Of a stretch of DNA of 64,000 nucleotides, positions 9,484 to 18,240 are shown in pieces (within the stretch, counting starts at the first letter, position 1; each line of letters begins with the position of its first letter). The position numbers and the translations under genes were made by a program. The DNA is from CAWUKV01 sp963923025. GTDB lineage: Bacteria; Cyanobacteriota; Cyanobacteriia; Phormidesmidales; Phormidesmidaceae. Where the stretch lies: assembly GCA_963923025.1 (NCBI GenBank), contig CAWUKV010000001.1, forward strand, positions 1-64,000. The letters run 5' to 3'. The notes under the pieces were generated by a model. It made no database searches, was not told the DNA's origin, and saw nothing but the letters and a program-made list of their open reading frames with translations.

Positions 9484-9803
9484 CGTGCAGCCATCGATCG
9501 ATTGCAGCTGTCTCACAACTTTCTCAGGTTTCTTTCAGCCTGTGCTTAAAGCGACTTGCCACATTGGGCATGGGGGTATCTCGTTAGTTCCTTAACGGAT
9601 GGTTTCAGGCTCGATACCCCCTTTCCTGGCCCTGCCCTGATTTAGATGAAAGCCTTTGGTGAACGCCGTTACCGTGGCGATAGCCGCTGACGAATTCGTC
9701 AGACCAAAGCGACGAAGACGATAATCCGACTTATTCTGGGAAGAGTCATCATCAAGACCTACCATTCTGGTGGATTCCCCCTTAGAATCTGACGCAACAC
9801 CTC
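9484..9803. other. Noncoding gap before the SGNH hydrolase
   Basis: About 320 bp. A minus-strand open frame at 9592-9858 overlaps the start of the next gene and has no family character. I see no RNA gene or hairpin of note. Confidence 0.4.
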
Positions 9804-10652
9804 GTGGTGCGCTTCGTGGCTTTCTTTGATAACAACACTCGATTTTCCAAGCTACCAAGCTGGGCCATTTTGTCCCTGTTAATGAATGGGCTGCTCTTTG
9901 TCACGCTGCTGGCCGTTTGGCGAGAGCCACGATCCGAGCCCCCTTCTGTGCTGCCGGAAGCCCAGGCCAGCGTACAGCCGGTTGATACCGCCTTCTTTCT
10001 GCCAGAAGTCGGCGAAGTTCGGCGGCTGAACTACCAGCAGTGGGTAACGCTGATTGAAGCTGAAATGGACGCGATGGTCGCTAAAAATCCCGACCATCTC
10101 ACCATTTTGCTGGGAGATTCGCTCAGCCTGTGGTTCCCGACAGAGCTGCTACCCGGTCGGCGGGTGTGGATGAACCAGGGCATTTCCGGTGAGAAAACGG
10201 ACGGGGTCCTGGCCCGACTTGAGCTGCTCGACCAAGCTGAGGTCGATACCATCTTTCTGATGGTGGGCATCAACGACCTGATTTGGGGTCAAAGCGACAA
10301 GCAGATCATCAAAAACTACCGGGCCATTATGGAAGCGCTGTCGCAGCAGCACCCAGAAACGCAGATTGTCGTGCAGTCCATATTGCCCCACGGCGCAGAG
10401 ACCGCCACGTGGGAAAGCCGCGACCGCCTTCTAGCCCTGCCCAATACCCGCATCCAGGCGATGAATCAGTCTCTCAAGACCATTGCAGCGGACTATGACG
10501 CTGAATATTTGGACCTGTATACCCTGTTTTCTAACGGCGAAGGTAATCTCAGACCTGACCTGACCACCGATGGCCTGCATCTCAATCGGGAGGGCTATTT
10601 GGTATGGCGAGCTGCGATCGCGCTCTACAGCCAGCTAGAACTCCAACCCTAA
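9804..10652 (+). CDS. SGNH/GDSL-family hydrolase, membrane-anchored or exported
   Basis: The 282-aa protein begins with a hydrophobic anchor (about residues 17-37, LPSWAILSLLMNGLLFVTLL) followed by an SGNH hydrolase domain. All four blocks are visible: the nucleophile in LLGDSLSLWFP, the Gly of block II in GISGEKTDGV, GxND in MVGINDLIWG, and the Asp-His pair in TDGLHLNREGY. These enzymes cleave acyl or acetyl esters of lipids or polysaccharides; here the catalytic domain probably faces the periplasm. The GTG at 9804 is used because the hydrophobic segment begins soon after. The substrate is unknown. Confidence 0.87.
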   Translation: MVRFVAFFDNNTRFSKLPSWAILSLLMNGLLFVTLLAVWREPRSEPPSVLPEAQASVQPVDTAFFLPEVGEVRRLNYQQWVTLIEAEMDAMVAKNPDHLTILLGDSLSLWFPTELLPGRRVWMNQGISGEKTDGVLARLELLDQAEVDTIFLMVGINDLIWGQSDKQIIKNYRAIMEALSQQHPETQIVVQSILPHGAETATWESRDRLLALPNTRIQAMNQSLKTIAADYDAEYLDLYTLFSNGEGNLRPDLTTDGLHLNREGYLVWRAAIALYSQLELQP

Positions 10653-10745
10653 GCCGAGCTTGCTAGCAACGTATCAGCCCCATAAAAATCCCCTCACCCC
10701 GTAGAATAAAGGGGACATTGCTGGGAGCCGTTGCCCCGTTTCTCT

Positions 10746-11960
10746 ATGGATACCAAAGCTTTTAAGCGTGCGCTGAACCAGTCCGACAACTACTATCGCA
10801 ACCAGGGGTTTGGCGAGCAGGACGCGGTTGAAGGCCAGCTGGCTACAGAGTACCAAAGCGATCTGATTCAGCAGATTCGCGACCAGCAGTACACGTTCAC
10901 CCGCGGTCCCGTCACCATTAAGCTAGCCAAATCCTTTGGGTTTTGCTGGGGCGTCGAGCGGGCAGTGGCGATGGCCTACGAAGCCCGGCAGCATTTTCCC
11001 AACGAACGCATCTGGATTACCAACGAGATTATTCACAATCCTGGGGTCAATCAGCGCATTCAAGACATGGCCGTGCAGTTTGTCCCAGTGATCGACGGCA
11101 TTAAAGATTTTTCCGGCGTTGCCGCTGGGGATGTGGTGATTCTCCCGGCCTTTGGGGCCAGCGTTCAGGAGATGCAGCTGCTAGACGAGCGGGGCTGCAC
11201 CATTGTCGACACCACCTGCCCGTGGGTGTCCAAGGTCTGGAACACGGTCGAAAAGCACAAGAAAAAGGCATTTACCTCGATCATTCACGGCAAGTACAAG
11301 CACGAGGAAACCGTAGCCACCAGCTCCTTTGCAGGCACCTACCTGGTGGTGCTGAACCTTGAGGAAGCCCAGTACGTGGCTGACTACATTCTCAACGGGG
11401 GCGATCGCGAGGCGTTTCTAGCCAAGTTCAAAAACGCCCACTCAGACAACTTTGACCCCGACCAGCACCTCACCAGCGTCGGCGTCGCCAACCAAACCAC
11501 CATGCTCAAGGGCGAAACGGAGCAGATCGGTAAGCTCTTCGAACGCACCATGCTCAAAAAGTATGGACCGCAGACCCTCAACGACCACTTTTGGAGCTTC
11601 AACACCATCTGCGACGCGACCCAAGAGCGACAAGATGCCATGTTTGAGTTGGTCGATGAGGACATCGACCTGATGGTCGTGATTGGCGGGTTCAACTCCT
11701 CCAATACGACGCATCTCCAGGAGATTTCTATCGATCGTGGCCTTGTGTCATACCACATTGATGGACCGGAGCGCATTGGCCCTGGCAATCGCATCGTTCA
11801 CAAACCCCTGCACGCCGATCCTATCCCCTTGGAGGATTGGCTGCCGCCCGGGCCGTTGGTCATTGGCGTCACATCGGGCGCTTCGACACCGGACAAAGCA
11901 GTTGCAGAGGTGATTGAGCGGCTATTTACGATTCAGGCCACTCAGCCCGTAGCGGTGTAA
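10746..11960 (+). CDS. ispH: 4-hydroxy-3-methylbut-2-enyl diphosphate reductase IspH
   Basis: IspH makes isopentenyl and dimethylallyl diphosphate in the last step of the MEP pathway, which in cyanobacteria feeds carotenoid, phytol and quinone synthesis. The 404-aa protein is of the longer cyanobacterial/plant type. The three Cys ligands of the iron-sulfur cluster are seen in SFGFCWGVERAVA, VDTTCPWVSKVW and NTICDATQERQDA, with the SSNTTHLQEI substrate motif before the C-terminus. TTG 10731 is in frame, but ATG 10746 gives the conserved MDTKAFKRALN. Ferredoxin is the likely electron donor (family knowledge). Confidence 0.97.
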   Translation: MDTKAFKRALNQSDNYYRNQGFGEQDAVEGQLATEYQSDLIQQIRDQQYTFTRGPVTIKLAKSFGFCWGVERAVAMAYEARQHFPNERIWITNEIIHNPGVNQRIQDMAVQFVPVIDGIKDFSGVAAGDVVILPAFGASVQEMQLLDERGCTIVDTTCPWVSKVWNTVEKHKKKAFTSIIHGKYKHEETVATSSFAGTYLVVLNLEEAQYVADYILNGGDREAFLAKFKNAHSDNFDPDQHLTSVGVANQTTMLKGETEQIGKLFERTMLKKYGPQTLNDHFWSFNTICDATQERQDAMFELVDEDIDLMVVIGGFNSSNTTHLQEISIDRGLVSYHIDGPERIGPGNRIVHKPLHADPIPLEDWLPPGPLVIGVTSGASTPDKAVAEVIERLFTIQATQPVAV

Positions 11961-12480
11961 ATTTTCACCAGCGTCATTTTTTTTGCGTGTCATCACCCAG
12001 AGTAGAACCGTAGCATTCGCAGTTGTACGGCTCGGCTTCTGACCGTACATCTACCCCTGGCTAGACGTCCTAATTTTAGGACTAGCTTTTTGTACCGCTT
12101 TCCCTTAGATTTACAAAAGCACTGATTTTAATTTTTCCTCAATAAAGTTTGCCGTGTATCCACGCATAGCAGTGTGAAGTAGCCGTTATTACACGGCACG
12201 GTGTTCCCTTTACAGACAACCAATAACAAAGACGAGTTCAGGCATTAGGAGATAATGCTTTGGACCTAGGGTTTGGTCTTTCCCCTCTAATCCGAATCAA
12301 GCCGTTTCCTAAGTCCGAAGAACGTAGCTTTTGCTACTCACTATTCTCCCAAAATACTGAAGTCTTAGCCCAACTATAAACCCACCCGGAATCGTGGGAG
12401 GTCCGTGAGTAGTGGGATTACGGGTGCTTATCGACCAGAAAGTTTACTAAATTCACATCATCAGGGACAGCGATTTATCC
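11961..12480. other. Noncoding gap between ispH and a conserved unknown gene
   Basis: About 520 bp. A T-run follows the ispH stop at about 11979-11986. A small CCCAC/GTGGG hairpin lies at about 12381-12398, followed by a GGAGG and a GTG-started frame of about 42 codons (12403 onward). That frame overlaps the start of the next gene and I do not call it. Confidence 0.4.
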
Positions 12481-13776
12481 ATGGTGGTTATGATCGGCAA
12501 CGATATTCAAAACGCGCAGCATCGGCTTTATGATTTCTTTTTAGAAACTGTAAAAACAGAGCCTGCTGACGAGGTTTTGGCAACATTTCAGCGCCTATTT
12601 GTGGACTACACGCAGTCCACCGAATCGGAATTGCCGGTGGCGCTATATACCCTTGTTATTAAAAACAATCAGCAAGAGTTTCAATTCACGCTTAAGCGAA
12701 TTTGTTACATCTTGATCAACAACTGGGGTCTACAGCGCAATCCCGACGCCATTCGCAATTTGATCAAAATCTTTGAAGACCGCAAGCTGCTGCGCCCGGG
12801 GCTATCGGTTGTGCTCAAGCGGCTGCGAGCCTGGATGCGTAGCTTCGTCAGCAGCAACGACTTCAAAGATCTCAAGCTGTTTGCCGCGCGGTACGACGAG
12901 CACCGTCACTGGAGCGACCACTACACGTCGTACCTGCTCGTACCGCAGTATCTCAACCTGGAAAATCCGCTGGAGCAGCGAGAAGCTGCCCGAACGCTGT
13001 CCATCGAACTCAAGGAGCAGTTTCGGTTTGACCTGGCGATGTATACGGCCCGGTCCCAGTTCAACCTGCTGACGGAGACCTCACCCAACCCAACATTGCT
13101 CGGTGAGGCAGCCCTGAACTTGGTCAAGCTGCTGCTGGTTAAACCAGGCCAGTTTAGCTACCCCAACCTGGCCAACCTGTTTCGCCAGCAGGTTCGACAG
13201 TTAACCTACCGAGACTTCAAGCGCGCGCTGCTGCATTACTTAGGGTTTGCCCTGCCCAAGGCGCAGGTGTCCGTTGCCCTGCGACAGCGACTGCCGGAGC
13301 CCATCCTCAAACTGTATCCTCGCCACGAACTTGAGCGAGCTGACGACGCGATCGCACTGCGTACCTGCAACCGCGTTATCGACATGCTCACTACCGAAGA
13401 TCGGCAGCAGCCGTCTCAGCTGTTCAATTTGGTCTTGGCCCAGGGCAACCCGCTAGTCCTGGTCATTTTGCTGCTCAAGATTGCGCTGTACTGTCCTAAT
13501 GTCCAGGCCCATCTAGAAACGCGGATTGCCGATTTGATTCGTTACTACGAGAAGCTCTCCCAGGAGGACTGCAACTGGGTCATCAACTTCTTCGAGGTGT
13601 TTCGCGTCACCTTCTCCGTCTACTCGGAGACCACTCGCTACAATTTGGTCCAAATTCGGCAAGAGTCCGGTCAGGCCAATATGCCCATCGATCTAGATGC
13701 CTACCGTGTCTTTTCCCAGCGGCGGCAGGAGCTGATTTACCCATCTCCAGAGATGATTGAGGCCGTCGCGGGCTAG
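12481..13776 (+). CDS. Conserved cyanobacterial protein of unknown function
   Basis: This 431-aa protein appears all-helical and soluble, with no signal peptide or strong membrane segment. Regions such as FKRALLHYLGFALPKAQV and FNLVLAQGNPLVLVILLLKIALYCPNV suggest helical-repeat packing. I recognise it as a conserved cyanobacterial hypothetical family but know of no function or catalytic motif. ATG 12481 and ATG 12490 are both possible starts. It is convergent with the ABC-2 permease gene, 15 bp apart. Codon use looks like its neighbours. Confidence 0.8.
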   Translation: MVVMIGNDIQNAQHRLYDFFLETVKTEPADEVLATFQRLFVDYTQSTESELPVALYTLVIKNNQQEFQFTLKRICYILINNWGLQRNPDAIRNLIKIFEDRKLLRPGLSVVLKRLRAWMRSFVSSNDFKDLKLFAARYDEHRHWSDHYTSYLLVPQYLNLENPLEQREAARTLSIELKEQFRFDLAMYTARSQFNLLTETSPNPTLLGEAALNLVKLLLVKPGQFSYPNLANLFRQQVRQLTYRDFKRALLHYLGFALPKAQVSVALRQRLPEPILKLYPRHELERADDAIALRTCNRVIDMLTTEDRQQPSQLFNLVLAQGNPLVLVILLLKIALYCPNVQAHLETRIADLIRYYEKLSQEDCNWVINFFEVFRVTFSVYSETTRYNLVQIRQESGQANMPIDLDAYRVFSQRRQELIYPSPEMIEAVAG

Positions 13777-13791
13777 CCGCATTGGCTGAGA

Positions 13792-14604
13792 CTAATCTTG
13801 CTGGTGGGCGAACTGGTAGGCCCCCATGAAGGAAAGCGCGATCGCAACGGCTAACAGAACCGGAATCGAGTACCAGGGGAACGCCGTAAAAGGCTGATAG
13901 GCCGCTGCCCGTAGCCCCACGGTGGTGTAGGTCAGTGGCAGCAGGTAGACAATGCCCTTCAGCAGATTGGGCAATGTGGCAGGGTCAAAAAACGTGGCCC
14001 CCAGAAACGACATCGGCACAATCAAAAAGTTGTTAAACAGTCCCACACTCTCTAGGGACTTAACGTTTAACCCAACAATCACGCCCAGCCCAGCAAATAC
14101 GGCGCAGTTCAGCACTAGCAGCAGCAAGAATAGCGGATTCAGGAAGCCCCAAATATTCTGCGTAAACAGCACCGCCACCAGGATGACTGAGGCCGCCGTC
14201 AGCATGCCACGCACAATCCCCGCCAGCATTTTGCCCAGATGCAGCGCCAGGGGGTGAATCGGGTACAGCAGCGTTTCCTCAAAGCTTTTGGTAAACAGCC
14301 GCTCACCACAGATTGAGAAGGTTGTCCCACCGAAGCTGATCACCATCGATGAGAGTGCCACCATCCCCGGCAAAATAAACTCCAAATAGCTGTCTCCAGC
14401 CGTTGGCGTTGATACCCGGTCAATCGAACTGCCCAGCCCCAAACCAAAGGCCAAAATGTAGATCAGCGGCGAAATCAGCCCCGAAGCCGCCACCTGAGGA
14501 ATCCGAATCCGCAAATCGAGCCATTCCCCCCAGAAGATGGTCAGCGTATCGGCAACCAACGTATTGAGGGTCGAGCCTTTGAGCAGTTTCACAGATAGGT
14601 CCAA
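13792..14604 (-). CDS. ABC-2 type transporter permease
   Basis: This 270-aa inner-membrane permease has the six-helix ABC-2 layout: hydrophobic segments around ISPLIYILAFGLGLGSS, FILPGMVALSSMVISFGG, MLTAASVILVAVLFTQ, LFLLLLVLNCAVFAGLGVIVG, FLIVPMSFLGATFFDP and IPVLLAVAIALSFMGAY. The family exports polysaccharides, lipids or small compounds with a separate ATPase. No ATPase gene is adjacent, so the partner must be encoded elsewhere. The start is uncertain: TTG 14604 gives MDLSVKLLKGSTL, and GTG 14592 is an in-frame alternative. Confidence 0.87.
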   Translation of the reverse strand: MDLSVKLLKGSTLNTLVADTLTIFWGEWLDLRIRIPQVAASGLISPLIYILAFGLGLGSSIDRVSTPTAGDSYLEFILPGMVALSSMVISFGGTTFSICGERLFTKSFEETLLYPIHPLALHLGKMLAGIVRGMLTAASVILVAVLFTQNIWGFLNPLFLLLLVLNCAVFAGLGVIVGLNVKSLESVGLFNNFLIVPMSFLGATFFDPATLPNLLKGIVYLLPLTYTTVGLRAAAYQPFTAFPWYSIPVLLAVAIALSFMGAYQFAHQQD

Positions 14605-14718
14605 ACTCGTTAAGAACCGTTGAAGACGGTTACAGTTCTTATTGTGCCGCGAGAGCTGCCGAGACGCGCAATATTTTTGATGTAATGACGTTGATGGGGC
14701 GGTTTGGAACCCAACGAC

Positions 14719-16203
14719 CTACTGCGCGGGCAGGGGCTGACCAAACTGCACAACCGCAGGTGCATCGGTTTGAGTAATCGTTCGGGTTGAGCCGCCTTGC
14801 ATCTCCACAACCTGAATCGGTAGCGTGTCGTTATTCCCCGGTGATGCAGGCGTTTCAGCCGGTAAAGGCTCGAGCGGCACCACCGCAGCGGTGTACGAGG
14901 GCGGTGCTAGCGCAGGGGATGCTGGCGTGGGAGGTGCTGCGGGCTCTGCGACAAAGGGCTCGGGTTCTATAAAAGGCGGCTCTGGTTCAGTCACCGTCTC
15001 GATAAACGGGGGTGCCGCAGCCGTTTCGGGTTCAGCCACTGCAACCTCTACATCAGCGCTGGGTTCAGCTGGGTCAGCCGCCTCAGCTTCTGGGGCCTCA
15101 GCTTCAGCAGCAACATCTGGCGCTACCGGCTCTGCACTGGCAACAGCAATCGGCGCCGGTTCAGTTACCGGCGCTGGCTCAGCCACGACCGTTGTGTCCT
15201 CAGTACCGGCAGTCGCAGGCTCTACCACGGGCAATGGGGCTGTGGCCGCAGGCGCTGTGGCTTCTGCGACAGGCTCAGCAGCATTAGGGGCAACCGTTTC
15301 TAGCGCCGGTGCAGTCATGGGTGGGACGTAACCGGGTTCCGAAGTAGTTGGCGGTGCTGGCCGAGTGGCAACGGGTACTGCCTCCTCCGACGCCTCCTCC
15401 GACGCCTCCTCCGACGGAGGGGGGGCCGTTGCCGGTGCTAGCGGCGGCACTGTAACGGTGTCGCTTGTCGCTATGCTGTTGGACTCTGCGTATAGGTCAA
15501 TCGGCAAGGTACTGGCATCTACAGCAGACGGCTCCGGCAGCTGCAGTCCAGCAGCAGAGTAGCTAATTTCTTCAGCGTTCTCTAAGGAGATGGGGACATC
15601 GGCTAGCGGCGTTTGCGATCGCGCCACTGGGGCCTCATTGCTCAACGCTGGCTCAGCTGACGGCACAGTCGCACTAACAGGCTCTGACACTGTTGTATTA
15701 GCAACGGTCTCAGCAGGTACTGCCTCAGGCGTCGGAACAGCAGCACTGGGCGAGTTAGCCGCTGCGGTGGCTGCAACGTCCACCCGAGGGCTAAACCGCC
15801 AGCGGCGCTGCTCATCCAAGCCATCATCAAACTCAATATCGGCCTGACGCGCCTGCAACACGGTCCCCGGTGCCAGGTCAATCACCATTCGCACGGTGTC
15901 GCCCTCAAACTGGGACACTCGGATCCGCTCAACCACGCCGTCGTAGGTCTGCGCTGTCGGGACTGCGCCCAGCTGCGTCGCTGGAATATCCAACACAATA
16001 CGGGTGGGTTCCGCCAATAGAAAGAACCGGGGTAGGACGGACTGCGGTAGCGAAAACTCTAGCAGCTGCGTCGCTTCGTCGTAGGACCAGGTTGTCAGCT
16101 CTGCCGCCTGTGCGGGGGCTACGACCACAACCATGGTCGACAGCACGCTAGTCGATAGCACACTCCCCACCGTCCAAGCTGGCCCAAATGCTCTGAAACC
16201 CAT
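14719..16203 (-). CDS. AMIN-domain envelope protein with long Pro/Ala/Glu-rich tail
   Basis: The 494-aa protein starts at ATG 16203 (MGFRAFGPAWTVGS) with a signal peptide ending near PAQAAELT. An AMIN domain follows at about residues 30-115 (EFSLPQSVLPRFFLLAEPTRIVLDIP, VVERIRVSQFEGDTVRMVIDL). AMIN domains bind periplasmic or peptidoglycan structures in amidases and secretins. The remaining 350 or so residues are a low-complexity Ala/Pro/Glu/Thr/Val linker with no enzymatic domain, ending VVQFGQPLPAQ. A 12-bp repeat at 15381-15416 encodes a SEEA run. The likely role is periplasmic scaffolding. The frame is open to 16269, but ATG 16203 gives the better signal peptide. Confidence 0.85.
   Translation of the reverse strand: MGFRAFGPAWTVGSVLSTSVLSTMVVVVAPAQAAELTTWSYDEATQLLEFSLPQSVLPRFFLLAEPTRIVLDIPATQLGAVPTAQTYDGVVERIRVSQFEGDTVRMVIDLAPGTVLQARQADIEFDDGLDEQRRWRFSPRVDVAATAAANSPSAAVPTPEAVPAETVANTTVSEPVSATVPSAEPALSNEAPVARSQTPLADVPISLENAEEISYSAAGLQLPEPSAVDASTLPIDLYAESNSIATSDTVTVPPLAPATAPPPSEEASEEASEEAVPVATRPAPPTTSEPGYVPPMTAPALETVAPNAAEPVAEATAPAATAPLPVVEPATAGTEDTTVVAEPAPVTEPAPIAVASAEPVAPDVAAEAEAPEAEAADPAEPSADVEVAVAEPETAAAPPFIETVTEPEPPFIEPEPFVAEPAAPPTPASPALAPPSYTAAVVPLEPLPAETPASPGNNDTLPIQVVEMQGGSTRTITQTDAPAVVQFGQPLPAQ
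15381..15416. repeat. 12-bp in-frame tandem repeat in the AMIN-protein gene
   Basis: CCTCCTCCGACG is repeated three times exactly (15381-15392, 15393-15404, 15405-15416). On the minus strand it encodes repeating SEEA, so copy changes keep the reading frame. Confidence 0.9.
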
Positions 16204-16422
16204 ACTTACCAGCCCTTTGATACGATCACGACACGTATACGGGCCTAGCTTTACCCAAATTGATGGCAAAAGCGATCGCGCTTCACCAAACTCAGTCCCA
16301 TTGCTAAGCCGCTAGTGAGTCCGACCCAAGCACTTCGACAACCTGTTTTTTTGCTAAAAACTACCCCCAACACCCTATATCGTTCGTCACTATGGAGCTA
16401 CACCCTCACAAGAGCTTCCCCT

Positions 16423-16518
16423 ATGGAACTGCACGAACTGTTTACCCTACTGCTGCTGCTCAGCCCTGGCCTGCTGCTATCAGTGCTGGTCATGACCGCC
16501 TTCGCATTTGGAGGTTAA
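16423..16518 (+). CDS. Candidate 31-residue single-helix membrane protein coupled to the thioredoxin-like gene
   Basis: ATG 16423 opens a 31-codon frame: a short polar start MELHELF, one long hydrophobic helix (LLLLLSPGLLLSVLVMTAFAF) and a GG end. The GGAGG that serves the next gene overlaps its last codons, and its stop is 4 bp before the next start at 16523, an arrangement typical of coupled genes. The size resembles the small subunits of photosynthetic and NDH complexes, but it does not match PetL/M/N, PsaM, PsbM/T/X or Ycf12 as I remember them. Its own ribosome binding site is not obvious. Function unknown. Confidence 0.5.
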   Translation: MELHELFTLLLLLSPGLLLSVLVMTAFAFGG

Positions 16519-16522
16519 GCCA

Positions 16523-17113
16523 ATGGTCATGACCGAATCGACAATGTTGGAGCTGGGCACTGCGGCTCCAGCCTTTTCGCTAAAGGATGTCGTTTCTGGC
16601 GAAATGATTTCTGGTCGCAGCTTTAGCGATACCCAAGGGCTGCTGGTGATGTTCATCTGCGTCCACTGCCCCTTTGTGAAGCATGTCGAGCAGGCGCTGG
16701 CTAAAATCGGCCAAGACTACAAGGACCAAGGGTTAGGCATCGTTGCCATCAGCGCTAACAGCGTTAAAACCCACCCCCAGGACGCCCCCGAGCACATGAA
16801 AACCCAGGCTCAGGCGCAAGGTTTCAACTTTCCCTACTGTTATGACGACTCCCAGGCAGTCGCCAAAGCCTATACCGCTGCCTGCACGCCCGACTTTTTC
16901 CTCTTTGACGGCGACCAAAAGCTTGTTTACAGGGGTCAGCTGGACGATAGCCGCCCTGGCAACGGCAAACCCGTCACTGGGAAAGACCTACGCGCCGCTA
17001 TCGACACCGTCCTGGCTGGTCAAGCCGTTCCTGCCGAGCAAGCGCCCAGCATCGGCTGCAATATTAAATGGACACCCGGTAACGAACCGGCTTACTTTGG
17101 CGCATCAGCTTAG
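16523..17113 (+). CDS. Thioredoxin-family protein (AhpC/TSA-like, HCPFVKH type)
   Basis: This 196-aa thioredoxin-fold protein has the motif FICVHCPFVKHVEQAL at about residues 51-66, where one Cys lies in the active-site position and the usual CxxC is reduced to HCPF, and the cis-Pro region CTPDFFLFDGDQKLVYRGQLDDSRPG. This is a widespread cyanobacterial peroxiredoxin/TlpA-like group. It probably handles thiol redox or peroxide chemistry in the cytoplasm; no signal peptide is seen. ATG 16523 sits 8 bp after GGAGG (16510-16514) and is the likely start; ATG 16529 and TTG 16508 are alternatives. It follows the 31-codon membrane ORF. Confidence 0.88.
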   Translation: MVMTESTMLELGTAAPAFSLKDVVSGEMISGRSFSDTQGLLVMFICVHCPFVKHVEQALAKIGQDYKDQGLGIVAISANSVKTHPQDAPEHMKTQAQAQGFNFPYCYDDSQAVAKAYTAACTPDFFLFDGDQKLVYRGQLDDSRPGNGKPVTGKDLRAAIDTVLAGQAVPAEQAPSIGCNIKWTPGNEPAYFGASA

Positions 17114-17137
17114 TGAAACGGCTCGACAATATCTTGG

Positions 17138-17314
17138 ATGGTACAAACGCCCAGCCCGGCATCAGACCTCACAACGGTGAAATGGTCCGTCGAAGACTAT
17201 CACCGCATGGTGGACGGCGACTATCAAACTGCTCAGGTTTGGGCCTCAGCAACTATTTCACCCCTGTGCTTTCCAGAGGTTCAGCTATCGGTTCAAAGAA
17301 TACTGGAGGGATAG
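17138..17314 (+). pseudogene. Internally deleted Uma2-family gene relic (58 codons)
   Basis: A 58-codon frame from ATG 17138 to TAG 17312-17314 joins the two ends of a Uma2 (DUF820) protein. The first part, with VKWSVEDYHRMVD, matches the N-terminus of the family. It then runs directly into DYQTAQVW and ISPLCFPEVQLSVQRILEG, which matches the C-terminus. The central 120 or so residues with the nuclease-like core are missing, yet the frame is kept. An intact Uma2 gene of 231 codons lies at 45421-46116. The simplest reading is an in-frame internal deletion; whether the remnant is translated is unknown. Confidence 0.65.
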
Positions 17315-17340
17315 CACCGGCTGCATCGTCTGGTCCAGCC

Positions 17341-18219
17341 CTAACGGTAGTAACCGGCACGAGGGTCGAAGGTTTCAATGGCGCGTAGGTTTTGATAGGC
17401 GGCTTTTTGGTCGGGGTCGAGGGATTGGGGAATTGCGATCGCAACTTCAACAATTTCATCCCCTCGCTCACCGGCCTTATTCACATAGCCCTTACCTGCC
17501 AGGCGAAACCGCTGCCCGGGCTGCACACCGTCTGGCAATGTCATCTGCACCGGTCCGTCCAGCGTCGGTACCGTAATCGTTCCACCCAGTACCGCCTCGC
17601 TGGGCGTCAGCGGCAAGTGGCACAGCACATCTAGCCCCTGCACCGTGTAGTAGGGGTGAGGCTCCACCGTAATGTTTAAATACAGCGCGCCGCCGCCCGT
17701 ACCCTGTCCTCGGAGGCGAATCCGCTGTCCGGTAACCATACCCGGCGGCATGTTGACCTCCAGTGCCCGGCCATCTTCTAGTCGAATGCGCTCCGGGCCA
17801 CCCACATAGGCCCGCTCCAGAGGTACAGACAGGTTGGCATCCACATCACCCGGTCGACTAGAGGGACGACGCCGTGGTGGGGGCGGCTTAGATGAACGCT
17901 CGGGTCGGGGGGCAGGCGATTCAGCAGGTTTCTGCGTCCCATTACGCTGACTGTGGCGGTTCAGCAGCTGATCGATAAAGCTGTTGAAATCGGCCCACTC
18001 ACGGGCATTGAAGCTATCGTACTGGCGGCGACGGTCCGTATCCGACAGAACCTCGTAGGCTTCATTCAGCAGCTTGAACCGATCCTCGGCGGCTTCGTCA
18101 CCAGGATTTAGATCGGGATGGTACTGGCGGGCCAGCCGTCGGTAGGACTGCTTGATTTGCTCAAAGCTGGCATCACCGCCCAGCTCCAGCAGCTCGTAGT
18201 AGTTGCGGTAATTCTGCAT
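17341..18219 (-). CDS. dnaJ: DnaJ-type co-chaperone (J domain plus C-terminal substrate-binding domains)
   Basis: The 292-aa protein has an N-terminal J domain (about residues 5-70) with the HPD tripeptide in ARQYHPDLNPGDEAAEDRFK, a short Ser/Pro/Arg linker (about 90-125), and the two beta-rich C-terminal domains of type II J-proteins (VPLERAYVGGPERIRL, LPLTPSEAVLGGTITVPTL, FRLAGKGYVNKAGERGDE). There is no Cys-rich zinc-finger region. J-proteins deliver clients and stimulate Hsp70 ATPase. The gene starts 21 bp after the dnaK3 stop on the same strand, so the two form an operon, as for dnaK3-dnaJ in other cyanobacteria. Confidence 0.93.
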   Translation of the reverse strand: MQNYRNYYELLELGGDASFEQIKQSYRRLARQYHPDLNPGDEAAEDRFKLLNEAYEVLSDTDRRRQYDSFNAREWADFNSFIDQLLNRHSQRNGTQKPAESPAPRPERSSKPPPPRRRPSSRPGDVDANLSVPLERAYVGGPERIRLEDGRALEVNMPPGMVTGQRIRLRGQGTGGGALYLNITVEPHPYYTVQGLDVLCHLPLTPSEAVLGGTITVPTLDGPVQMTLPDGVQPGQRFRLAGKGYVNKAGERGDEIVEVAIAIPQSLDPDQKAAYQNLRAIETFDPRAGYYR

Positions 18220-18240
18220 GGCGGGGTCAGGGGCAAAAGC

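Noticed and set aside
9592..9858. 88-codon minus-strand frame before the SGNH hydrolase
   Set aside because: It overlaps the hydrolase start on the other strand and lacks a ribosome binding site.
14825..15331. 168-codon plus-strand Gly/Ser/Ala-rich frame antisense to the AMIN-protein gene
   Set aside because: Low-complexity antisense of a Pro/Ala/Glu-rich linker; no independent start signal.
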